From NCBI GenBank assembly GCA_946886255.1, contig CAMPIG010000129.1, forward strand, positions 1-10,594: 10,594 nucleotides of DNA, read 5' to 3'. This DNA comes from an uncultured Cellvibrio sp. GTDB taxonomy: Bacteria; Pseudomonadota; Gammaproteobacteria; Pseudomonadales; Cellvibrionaceae. The position numbers and the translations under genes were made by a program. Shown piece by piece: positions 1 to 9,600 of the stretch (position 1 is its first letter; the number at the start of each line of letters is the position of its first letter). Under the pieces are notes generated by a model, which was given only the letters and a program-made list of their open reading frames with translations, had not been told where the DNA came from and searched no databases.

Positions 1-52
1 CCGGTTTGTTTATAGTGCACAGCTCTTTTGTTCGACATCGCAAGGAATGCCT

Positions 53-1573
53 ATGTCACTGGCTATTGTTTATTCACGCGCAAAGCTCGGTATCAGCGCC
101 CCGCTGGTCACCGTAGAGGTTCATCTATCTAACGGCCTGCCAAGCCTTTCCATCGTCGGACTACCGGAAACAGCGGTAAAGGAAAGTAAGGATCGGGTGC
201 GCAGTGCCATCCTTAATAGCCATCTCGAATTTCCCGCACGTCGTATTACCGTTAACCTGGCTCCCGCAGATTTACCGAAAGAAGGCGGCCGCTACGACCT
301 GGCCATCGCCCTCGGCATCCTTGCCGCCTCCGGACAAATTCCCACAGAAAGCCTGGCGGAGTATGAATTTCTCGGTGAATTGGCGCTCTCTGGTGAGCTG
401 CGCCCGATCAACGCTGCTTTGCCTGCTGCCCTCGCCAGCGGTGATGATCAACGCCGGTTGATCTTACCCATGCATAATGCAACTGAAGCGGCACTTAGCA
501 ACACGACGCGCGTCTACGGCAGTGAAAATTTGCTTCAGGTTTGCGCGCACCTGCATCAACGGGAATTTTTATTTCAAGCCGAGGCAGCGGTAGCCGCAGA
601 TAATGATGATTACCTGGATCTGAGCGATGTAAAAGGACAAGCGCAGGCAAAACGCGCACTGGAGATCGCCGCCAGCGGCGGCCATAATGTGCTGTTGTAC
701 GGACCGCCGGGCACTGGTAAGACCATGTTGGCCAGCCGTCTGCCGGGAATATTGCCCGCACTGGATGAACGGGAGATGCTGGATGTTGCTGCGGTTTATT
801 CCGCCGCACCCTCTGCCGCACCACAGATGGGCACCCACCCTTGGCGAAAACGGCCCTTTCGCGCGCCGCACCATACCGCGTCTGCGATTGCGCTGGTCGG
901 CGGTGGCCCCAATCCGCGGCCAGGTGAAATTTCTCTGGCGCATCGCGGCGTCCTGTTTCTTGATGAGCTGCCGGAATTCCAACGCCAGGTCCTGGAGGTA
1001 TTGCGCGAACCGCTCGAAAGCGGCGAAGTGCGAATTTCCCGCGCAAAAGCGCAGGTCACGTACCCCGCACATTTTCAATTGGTTGCCGCCATGAATCCCT
1101 GCCCGTGCGGTTATCACGGCAGCGATTCCGACCGTTGTCGCTGCACACCGGATCAAGTCCGTCGTTATCGCGATAAAATTTCCGGCCCTTTGCTTGATCG
1201 CATCGACATGCATGTTCCGGTCAGAGCACTCAAGCGAGGTGAACTACACGCACCATCAACCGGTGATAACAGCACACATGTGCGCAAGCGGGTTGAGCAA
1301 ACGAGGGGGCGACAACTTGACCGGCAGGGAAAATGCAATCACCAACTCAGCGCATCTGAACTGGAGCGCTTTTGCGTGCTGAACAATCACGACAAGTTAT
1401 TGCTGGAACAAGCGATAGATAAGCTTGGGCTTTCAACCCGCGCGTATCATCGGGTATTAAAAGTGGCGCGCACCCTGGCGGATATGGAAGGTTTGCTTCA
1501 GCCGGGAACAGCGCAAATAACTGAAGCCTTGAGTTATCGCACACTGGATCGACAGGGTCCATCGGGGTTGTAA
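53..1573 (+). CDS. comM: ComM/YifB-family Mg-chelatase-like AAA+ ATPase (branch-migration helicase)
   Basis: The 506-aa product starts MSLAIVYSRAKLG, the usual N-terminus of YifB/ComM, and is of normal family length. An N-terminal Lon-protease-like ChlI domain (about residues 1-165, with the conserved INLAPADLPKEGGRYDL-type segment) is followed by an AAA+ core. The core carries Walker A GPPGTGKT at 217-224 (K223) and Walker B VLFLDE ending D304-E305. A CPCG...CRC cysteine cluster follows in the segment after NPCPCG, then a C-terminal Mg-chelatase-type helical domain. Known role of the family: ComM is a hexameric DNA helicase that promotes branch migration during integration of DNA taken up by natural transformation. 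The ATG at 53 is preferred over the in-frame ATG at 47, because AAGGA (42-46) abuts the latter but sits 6 nt before the former. The gene is intact and converges on the lysR gene 40 bp away. It is clearly GC-richer than what follows, so it looks like core chromosome. Confidence 0.96.
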   Translation: MSLAIVYSRAKLGISAPLVTVEVHLSNGLPSLSIVGLPETAVKESKDRVRSAILNSHLEFPARRITVNLAPADLPKEGGRYDLAIALGILAASGQIPTESLAEYEFLGELALSGELRPINAALPAALASGDDQRRLILPMHNATEAALSNTTRVYGSENLLQVCAHLHQREFLFQAEAAVAADNDDYLDLSDVKGQAQAKRALEIAASGGHNVLLYGPPGTGKTMLASRLPGILPALDEREMLDVAAVYSAAPSAAPQMGTHPWRKRPFRAPHHTASAIALVGGGPNPRPGEISLAHRGVLFLDELPEFQRQVLEVLREPLESGEVRISRAKAQVTYPAHFQLVAAMNPCPCGYHGSDSDRCRCTPDQVRRYRDKISGPLLDRIDMHVPVRALKRGELHAPSTGDNSTHVRKRVEQTRGRQLDRQGKCNHQLSASELERFCVLNNHDKLLLEQAIDKLGLSTRAYHRVLKVARTLADMEGLLQPGTAQITEALSYRTLDRQGPSGL

Positions 1574-1613
1574 AAACCAGGCTTGTTTTAACCCTTACGC
1601 CCGGAACAATAAC

Positions 1614-2519
1614 TCACGTCAATTCACTGAATTTTTTTCGCAAATATTCAATAAATATTTTCGCATTTTTTGAAAGATACTTTCCGTCCTGATACACCAC
1701 ATACAAACTTCGTTCAGGCAACACCGTGTAGTCCCGCAAAATGGGAACAACGGGCGACCCTTGTCCCAACATAGCAGCGCATTTGTCAATCGCAAATTGT
1801 GGAAGGCATGCGAGCCCAAGCCCGGCTTGCATCGCCTTCACCACCGTTCTTATATCATTAATATGTAATCTGGATTCAAGCTTGATAGATTTTACGTCCT
1901 CGGTTTCTTTATCCTGAAAAACCCACTGTTCATTTTTAGAACGGAAAAATAATGCAGCGTGGCCATAGAGATCCGCCGGGTTTTCAATGGGGGGGTGAGA
2001 ATCCAGATAGGCCTGACTGGCATAGACCATAATTTTGATATCCCATAACCGTTGGGCAATAAGATTGGAATCTTCCAAAGGACCGATGCGAATTGCCAGA
2101 TCCACCTCTTCAGCAAATAAATCGCGCATCTGATTATCAGTAAATACATTAAGTTCAACTTGCGGATGCGCCAACTGAAATTCAATGATCCATTCCGACA
2201 ACAATTCCTGCGCCAAAAATATTGGCGCAGTAATTGTCAGCTTACCGCCAATCAAGTCTGATGAGGCTGTAGTGGCATTTAAATTGCGCTCCAGTGACTC
2301 AATTAAGGGCATGCATTGACCGAACAACGTCATGCCACTATTGGTAACTTGAAATTTCCGGGTATTACGTTTGATTAATTTGGTTTTTAAAGCGCATTCC
2401 AACTTCGTTATGCGCCTACTGATCGTACTGGCCGGAACATTGAGCTTCTTCGCCGTATTTGCAAAATTTCCTTCCTGCATGACACGCAGAAAAATAACAA
2501 GATCATCGTAACTCCACAT
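1614..2519 (-). CDS. LysR-family transcriptional regulator (CrgA/DmlR-like subgroup)
   Basis: This is a 301-aa protein of standard LysR length. Residues 1-60 form the winged helix-turn-helix; the FANTAKKLNVPASTISRRI stretch at about 19-37 is the recognition part. A linker helix leads to the LysR substrate-binding domain from about residue 90, with the DLAIRIGPLEDSNLIAQRL segment typical of the CrgA/DmlR-like subgroup. A longer frame reaches back to a TTG at 2606, but ATG 2519 is chosen because it starts exactly where LysR proteins usually begin (MWSYDDLVIFLRV) and has AAGGA (2530-2534 on the complement) 10 nt upstream. The gene is divergent from the NRPS-PKS gene, the classical arrangement for a LysR regulator and its target. 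A LysR-type box over the megasynthase promoter supports pathway control (inferred). The effector cannot be told from the sequence. Confidence 0.93.
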   Translation of the reverse strand: MWSYDDLVIFLRVMQEGNFANTAKKLNVPASTISRRITKLECALKTKLIKRNTRKFQVTNSGMTLFGQCMPLIESLERNLNATTASSDLIGGKLTITAPIFLAQELLSEWIIEFQLAHPQVELNVFTDNQMRDLFAEEVDLAIRIGPLEDSNLIAQRLWDIKIMVYASQAYLDSHPPIENPADLYGHAALFFRSKNEQWVFQDKETEDVKSIKLESRLHINDIRTVVKAMQAGLGLACLPQFAIDKCAAMLGQGSPVVPILRDYTVLPERSLYVVYQDGKYLSKNAKIFIEYLRKKFSELT

Positions 2520-2591
2520 GTGGGTCGCGTCCTTGTAAATAAAGAGATAAAAATGAGCTTGAACGCTCTTGGGTATAGAGGGAATGCTTCT

Positions 2592-2637
2592 GATGTAAAA
2601 ATGCAATTTAGAATTGCAATTTTGTAGGTTTTACATC
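2592..2637. repeat. Nested inverted repeats in the divergent regulatory region
   Basis: The outer arms GATGTAAAA (2592-2600) and TTTTACATC (2629-2637) are perfect 9-bp complements 28 bp apart. Inside them lies TGCAATT (2602-2608), TAG, AATTGCA (2612-2618), a perfect 7-bp dyad. Its right arm also belongs to a 10-bp palindrome AATTGCAATT (2612-2621). The element is 73-118 bp upstream of the lysR start and about 165-210 bp upstream of the megasynthase start. It could be an operator for the LysR protein or for another regulator. No T-N11-A match is centred on the inner dyad, so the binding protein is unknown. Being AT-rich, some of the symmetry could be chance. Confidence 0.5.
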
Positions 2638-2730
2638 GGGATATCAAGAGGTACCATCTGCGTCGATTCAAAGATAGAAAAAAAATCACACACATGCCTT
2701 GCCGCTTACCACTTGAATGAAATTAGCCTG

Positions 2731-2759
2731 TTGACCCCAATCAAAGATCTTCATGTTAT
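2731..2759 (+). promoter_or_regulatory. Predicted sigma70-type promoter of the NRPS-PKS gene
   Basis: TTGACC at 2731-2736 (5 of 6 matches to the -35 consensus) is followed after exactly 17 bp by TGTTAT at 2754-2759 (4 of 6 matches to the -10). Transcription would begin near 2766, leaving a leader of about 36 nt that contains the ribosome binding site. No experimental start is available; this is pattern matching only. Confidence 0.55.
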
Positions 2760-2765
2760 GAAGAT
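2747..2765. promoter_or_regulatory. Inverted repeat fitting a LysR-type T-N11-A box, overlapping the -10
   Basis: ATCTTCAT (2747-2754), centre GTT (2755-2757) and ATGAAGAT (2758-2765) form a perfect 8-bp inverted repeat. Its inner part, from T2750 to A2762, satisfies the T-N11-A dyad rule for LysR operators. It covers the predicted -10 (2754-2759) and ends at the predicted start of transcription, so bound protein there would most simply block initiation. A further ATGAA half-site lies at 2717-2721, about four helical turns upstream. The adjacent divergent LysR gene is the obvious candidate binder (inferred). Confidence 0.5.
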
Positions 2766-2786
2766 TCGCTCTATCGGACTTTATTT

Positions 2787-2796
2787 AAGGAAAGGA
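2787..2796 (+). promoter_or_regulatory. Ribosome binding site fixing the megasynthase start
   Basis: The purine run AAGGAAAGGA ends 5 nt before ATG 2802. An in-frame TAG at 2724-2726 and the absence of any other in-frame ATG downstream of it leave 2802 as the only convincing start. The protein then begins MSGRFSCALIGNGSLL, a complete first strand and loop of the formyltransferase fold. Confidence 0.8.
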
Positions 2797-2801
2797 TATA
2801 C

Positions 2802-3677
2802 ATGTCTGGTCGTTTTAGTTGTGCGCTTATCGGTAACGGTAGTCTATTAATCCAATGTGCTCAACAACTACTCCAAAGTGGGCATCATATTAATGTCATC
2901 ATTACCCTTGATCATTCCACCAGGGAGTGGGCGGATTCGAATGGTATTCCTACAGTAGAAGCCAGAAAAGAAATTTATAGCTCCTATCTTTCTTCGATAG
3001 AATTTGACTACCTCTTTAGCATAGTGCATCTGGAGATTATCCCCGAGGATGTACTGAATAGAGCAAAGAATCTCTCAATAAATTATCACGATGCACTCCT
3101 ACCGGCTTACGCAGGCATTCATGCAACATCCTGGGCATTGATTAATCAAGAGCCAACACATGGGATTACCTGGCATGAAATGTTGCCCGCAGTCGATGAA
3201 GGCCGCATTTTGGTGCAGCGACAGATCGATGTTGAACTGGATGACACCGCTTTCGCTTTAAATTTAAAATGTTACGAAGCCGCTATTGAAAGTTTCGGTG
3301 AGCTTATACAAGCTTTAGCCACACAGGATATTAAATTCGTAACGCAAGATCTCAGTCGCAGAACCTATTTTTCCAAATATCAACGACCGGAAAATCTTGG
3401 CCTTATTCCGTGGCAAGGCAGTGCGGAATCCGTTCAAGCCTTTATCAATGGATTACACTTCGGCAACTACACCAACTCACTGGCTACACCAAAATTTTAC
3501 TACGGCGGAGAATTCTTTTGCGTTGGCTCGGTCGCCATAGCGCCGGAAAAATCGGTTGCCGACCCAGGTATTATTCACGTTAACGAGGAAGGGGAACTGC
3601 GTGTTTCCACTGGGTCTCAGGATGTTATTCTGCTTGAAATTAAACACTTGAACGGGAAAGGGATTATTCTACAAAAA
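2802..3677 (+). other. Formyltransferase (F) domain with C-terminal subdomain
   Basis: Residues 1-190 have the methionyl-tRNA formyltransferase-type fold. N94 and H96 (in INYHDALLPAYAG) and D132 (in AVDEGRIL) reproduce the catalytic Asn-x-His...Asp set. The 38-residue N-to-D spacing equals that of E. coli Fmt (N106 to D144). From about W204 to 292 comes the Fmt C-terminal-like subdomain (AFINGLHFGNY... PGIIHV). Family knowledge: in NRPS loading modules such as LgrA of linear gramicidin, this domain takes formyl from 10-formyltetrahydrofolate and puts it on the carrier-bound amino acid. All catalytic residues are present, so it is predicted to be active. Confidence 0.92.
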
Positions 3678-6600
3678 TTTCTCTCGCCCCATGTTTTACA
3701 TCCTATAGATACCCATAAAGTCTCTGTACAACAGCAGGATAATTATTTACAAAGTGCCCGCAGCGAAGCCTATTGGGTAAGCATCTTTAATGCCTTTGAC
3801 ACCAATAATAATTTCAACTCTATTACCATGCGGCATGCATGTCATCATCGCGAATGGGACGCGCCTTCATCATTAGCCAGCCTGAACAACCACGACATAA
3901 TTGCACTTATCTGCAGTTTTCTGAGTCGGGTACGTAAAACAGAAACTTATGTGGTTGGTGTGGAAAGTCCTCACACAGACGACGAACATTACTACTTAAG
4001 ATATCTACCCTTGGTATGGAGTCTGGCTGCCAATACAGGTTTCGAGGAGTTCAGAGTTCAGCTTCTGGACCAGTTACATCAATTGATCCAGAACCCTTTC
4101 TGTCCTATTGATATTTTTGCCCGCTATCCCTCCCTTGACTCGGAGCGCATGGAGAGCCACCGATATAAATTTGAAATATCGTTGGTTATTTGCCATACCG
4201 AAGCAGAATCTCAGGCGTTTGATTCGGTCGTTGCTAACCATGGAATTACCCTGCTTCTGGATAAGAGTTCTTATAAATGGCGCTTGTTCGCGGGAGAAGA
4301 AGCTGAACATGAATTGATGTCCAGTTTTGAGAAAAAGCTAAACCGATTTATTTCTCTGCTCAGCGTCAATGCAGGCAACTCACCAATTTCGCGTATCAAT
4401 CTCTTACAGGAAGAGGAAATAAAACTGCTGGACGACGCCAACCGGCAAAACAACGATTATCCATCTTTAAGCGCCGTAGAACTTTTCCATCAACAAGCCA
4501 GTGCCGCACCTCAAAAAATCGCTGTAGTCTGCGAAGGCGAAGAGTTCACCTATCGCCAGTTACAACAGCGCGTGGATCAAGTTGCGGCACAGCTGCTGGT
4601 ACATCAAGTAATGCCCGGCGATCGGGTGGGTGTTTTATTAGCGCGCTCTTTCGATATGATCGCAGCCCTTCTGGGAACCATGCGTGCAGGCGCAATCTAC
4701 ATTCCACTAGATCCAATCTATCCGGATGAACGCCTGCAACATATGATCGATGACAGTGGACTAAAGGTGTTGATAACTCAGTCTACAATCCACAACAAGC
4801 TGAACCGGCAGCATTTCTTCTCTTTATATATCGACAAAATTAATTCAACGACAACAACCGCACTCAGCACACTAGCTTTTCCAGACATCGCGGACAGTGC
4901 TTATATCATCTATACCTCCGGCTCTACGGGTAAACCCAAAGGTGTGGAAGTTACTCAAAAAGGACTTACCAATTTTTTACTCTCAATGGCTGAAGCTCCC
5001 GGTTTTACGGCAAATGATTATTTATTGTCAGTCACTACTGTTTGTTTTGATATTGCCGGCCTGGAGTTGTATTTGCCGTTAATTAAAGGCGGTACCGTTG
5101 AAATTTGCTCTGCAGAGGATGCTAAAGACGGTTTTGCGCTTCTGGAAAAATTACAGGCCGGAAAGATAACGCTACTGCAAGCAACTCCGACAACCTGGGA
5201 AATGCTACTGGCGGCGGGTTGGGAAGAAAAACTGCCGCTAAAAGTCTTGTGCGGAGGAGAGCCCTTAAGAAAGGAACTGGCTAGCCAGTTAATGCCTCGC
5301 TGCAATGAATTGTGGAACATGTATGGACCGACGGAGACGACTATCTGGTCGTCAATTCAAAAAATCACCGACGCTACCCGAATCACCGTCGGACAACCCA
5401 TCGCCAATACAACCTTCTATGTCCTGGATGATTATCTCAATCCGGTTTCCACTGGAGAAAAAGGTGAATTGTATATCGGTGGTGATGGGCTGGCGCGTGG
5501 CTACTGGCAGCGTGAAGCACTGACAGCAGAAAAATTTGTTCCTAACCCCTTTTCAAATGATCCAGAGAGTCGTCTGTACCGCACCGGGGATGCCGCATGC
5601 TTGCTGGAGTCCGGTGAGTTCTCCTGTCTGGGGCGAATCGATAACCAAATAAAGCTCAATGGTTATCGTATTGAGCTGGGTGAAATTGAAACCGCTATTG
5701 AATCACTTCCCGATGTAGAAAAAGCGGTGGTAACCATCCAGTCTAGCGAACAGTCCGCTGCCCTGCATGCTTTTATTTTATATGCAAACAAAGCGGTGCA
5801 CGTTACAGAATCACGTTTCAAACAACACCTTGCATCGCTTTTGCCGGCGTACATGATTCCCAGTCACTTTCATACCGTAACGACATTTCCCTTGACGCTA
5901 AATGGCAAGGTGGACCGCAAACTACTGGCAACATCCTTATCCGATCCTGGTGCGCCAAAAGAAACACCGGTAAAAGAGATTCTTGCAGGCGCTAACCCCG
6001 TGCCCGCTACATCCAATAAAAATATCAATCAGGCTGAAAAAGAACATATCCACGATTTGCTTGGTAAGGATTTGCAGGAAATTATCAAGGAATTATTAAG
6101 TATTCATCATGTGGACCCAAACCAGGCGTTCGGCCAGTATGGTTTCAACTCGCTACGCTTCACCCAACTCAGCGCAAAGATTAAACATAAATTTGATATA
6201 AAACTCAGTCCGGCTATTTATTACAGCCATGTGAATATAAATAAGCTAAGCAGTTATCTCATCGAATCACGACATGTGGACGCCTTGTCCATATTTTATC
6301 AAAGCCAATTACACGCCTTCGAACGGTCGGATAATAACGAAGCTGATTTGAACCTTGCGAAAAAATCTCCTTCTCAGCGCACATCCTCTTCCTCAAAGAA
6401 ACAACCGTTAGCCATCGTGGGTATGGCTCTGCAGATGCCGGAAGCCAAGAATGCTGAGGCTTTTTGGAAGAACCTTACTGACGGCCTGGATTGCATTACC
6501 GAAATCCCTTCCTCTCGCTGGGATTGGCGCACCGTTGAATTCAGCCCCGGTGAAAACAACCCCTACAAACTGGGTGGATTCATCCCCAATATTCGCGGTT

Positions 6601-9600
6601 TTGACGCAGGTTTTTTTAATATCTCGCCGCGTGAAGCCGAATTAATGGACCCGCAACAACGGCTTTTCCTCCAGGCGTCTTATCACGCACTGGAAGATGC
6701 CGGGCTCAGCCTCGACTCAATCAGTGGTACCAATATGGGCGTGTTTGTCGGCATTGTGACATCCGACTATTGGGACCTGGTGCAAAAATATGGCGTTCAG
6801 CCTGACGGCTACACCATCTCGGGCAATATTAATTGTGTGATTGCCAATCGGGTGTCCTATCAATTTAATTTACGCGGCCCGAGTGCTGTCATTGATACCG
6901 CCTGCTCTAGTTCATTGGTAGCCATGCACCGTGCAATTCGCGCGATTCAAAATGGCGAATGTGAATCCGCTATTGTCGGTGGCGTAAACATTATTGCCAG
7001 CCCCTATATTCATCATTCGTTCAGCAAGAACGGTATGCTCAGTAAAGACGGCCATTGCATGTCGTTTGATGATCGCGCCAATGGTTATGTGCGCAGCGAA
7101 GGGGTAGCGGCAATGATAATCAAGCCGCTGGATCAGGCAGAACAGGATGGCGATGCAATCTATGGCGTTATTTTGGGTTCTGCTGAAAATCACGGAGGCC
7201 GCACAAATTCACTCAGTGCGCCGAGCGGCGAAGCGCAATGTGAACTTATTGTTAAAGCTGTAGAGGATGCTGCGATTGATGTACATTCGCTGAGCTACAT
7301 TGAGGCGCATGGATCAGGAACACCTTTGGGTGATCCGATAGAAATTGAGGGTATTCAACGCGCTTTTGAGCAGTTGGGAAAACGTAGTCAGATAAAAGCC
7401 CGGCCTTGCGGAATCGGTTCGGTTAAATCCAATATCGGTCATCTTGAAGCCGTCGCCGGCCAAGCAGGGCTTGCCAAGGTCTTGCTGGCATTACAACACC
7501 GGACGCTTCCAGGCATGCCGATGTTTGTAAATCAAAACAGACACATCGATATCAGCGATAACCAATTCTATTTCACCGCCCAAACAAGCCCTTGGACTAC
7601 CGATGACATTAATGGTCAACCAATGCCTCGGCGTGCTGGTGTCAGCTCCTTCGGTTTCGGCGGCGTCAACGCCCATGTAATCGTTGAAGAATATTCATCG
7701 CAAACCACGGTGACCGAGTCCGGCATTAAAACCAATGTGCTTTTGTTATCCGCAAAATCATCTACACAACTGCGTCAATTGGCAGAAACTTATTGCAGCT
7801 TCTTACAGCGCCATCAACAAACACTGAACTGGCAAAGCTGTTGTTACACCAGTCAGGTGGGGCGTTCTTTTTTTGATGAGCGTCTGCTGATCGAAGCCAG
7901 CACACCACAAGATGCCTGCCGTCAATTACAAGCATTTATTCGGAATGACCCGGCCAATGATCAATATCTTGCCAGTAACGTAAAAACTGCGCAGGCAAAT
8001 TACTTCGCCGTGTTCAAGGATGTCGATGCAGAAGAGCTGACACAACCCTTACTGCAAAAGCGTGCCTTTTCCAGTTTGGGAAGGCTGTGGTTAGCCGGCG
8101 TTGTTATCAACTGGCCAAAAGCTTATGCAGGCGAACCACCGATACTGAAATCCAGACTGCCACTCTACCCGTTCGACGAAGTTGATTATTGGTTACCCAA
8201 CGCACCTGCCACATCTAAGAATACGCTGGGTTCGCCTTTACATCACCCGCTGTTGGACGCGATGTCTGCAACAGGTGTTTTTATCAAACACCTTGCTGTT
8301 GATAATCCGTTGATTGGCGACCATCTGGTTAATAACACCGTTATCTTTCCCGCCGTCGGTTACCTGGAATTTGCCCGGGCCGCGGGTGACAACCTCGCTC
8401 AAAAGGAACGGCAAGGCAAGGTCGTCTCATTAAAAGGCAATGTATGGTTCCAAGCCCTGGCTGTTGATCAGCAATACAAGACGCTGGAGATAAGTCTCGA
8501 AGGTGCATGGCCTATCAAAGAATATGTGATTCGTTCACATGACAATCACCGGCAACAAATCCATGCCCGGGGCATGATTGAAGTTTCCCCCGATGCCACA
8601 CCAAAACCCGCCCGTACAGATATCGGCGCAATCAAGGCGCATTGTAGTAATGCGATGAGCCATAACGCAATTTATGACTTATTCAGCAAACTGACATTCA
8701 ATTATAAAGACGGCTACAAGCCGATCCAGAATGTAGTATTTAATTCCCATGAATCTCTTGCTGAAATTCATCTTCCGGAAAAATTTAAAGCGGAGTATGC
8801 GCAGTTTATCCTCCACCCTAGTCTGCTGGAAGGGGGCATTCAAACGGTAATAGGGATACTGGCAAACCCGGAACAGGATTCCACCAGCGCGTACCTCCCC
8901 TTTTCAATGAAATCCCTGACGATCTATGGTGCTCTCACCAGGATATGTCACGTTCACGCAGAACTGACCAGCGATTCGCAATCGGCGCAGCGAGGAATAC
9001 GAAAATTCAATATCCGGATATTCGACCCCCACGGTGATTGTCTGGTAGATATCAAAGAATACTGTCTTAAAACCCTGACACTTAAAACGTCGAGTATTGA
9101 GAGCGTTGCGCTTGAAAATAAAACGGTTAAAAATTCCGTTAGCACGAACCTCCCCCATGTTCACCAATTACAAAAATTCTGGAAAGCATCCGTTCCGAAT
9201 ATTGCTGGTGAGCTACGGGGACCGGTCCTGGTTTTTTCGCCAACCGCAGATTTTGCACACCACACTGCAACGCCGGAACATCTGATTACTGTTGTACCAC
9301 GAGAAAAATATCAATACCTGGGAGATAATTACTACACCGTAAATCCACATGACGAAAGCAGTATTGCCGACTTGTTCGCACACTTGGAACAACAAAAACG
9401 GTTGCCGGAGCATATCATCTTTGCATGGAGTTATTTGGCTGATAATGATGATGTGAGCATAAACATGGCAACCGAGTCTGTCATCAAGCCGTTTTATGCT
9501 ATCTGTTCCAATGCTGTAAAACTAATGCGTCGGCCACATTCGCGCCTTATATTCGCTTACCCCGGTAATAGTCATCTGGCTCCGCTCTTTTCTGGCATGA

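Noticed and set aside
1..46. Upstream end of the window before comM
   Set aside because: It is too short to support a gene end, tRNA or promoter. Only the AAGGA ribosome binding site of comM (42-46) is recognisable.
495..1213. Long antisense frames inside comM (183 and 214 codons)
   Set aside because: They are mirror frames of a GC-rich, strongly conserved gene, with Arg/Ala/Gly-rich products that match no family.
1573..1589. Possible terminator between comM and lysR (AAAAC / GTTTT arms, 7-nt loop)
   Set aside because: The stem is only 5 bp and mostly A-T, too weak to call without supporting data.
2520..2606. Longer lysR reading frame starting at TTG 2606
   Set aside because: The extra 29 residues are not LysR-like. 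ATG 2519 starts at the normal position with an AAGGA upstream, and the extension would run through the inner dyad.
2614..2850. 78-codon open frame across the divergent intergenic region on the + strand
   Set aside because: It has no ribosome binding site, overlaps the promoter, operator and start of the megasynthase, and its product has low-complexity unremarkable composition.
3843..3863. HHREWDA (residues 348-354) resembling the condensation-domain HHxxxDG active site
   Set aside because: It lies about 24 residues after the YW motif, whereas the true catalytic motif precedes it. The N-terminal lobe that should surround it is absent, so it is probably coincidence.
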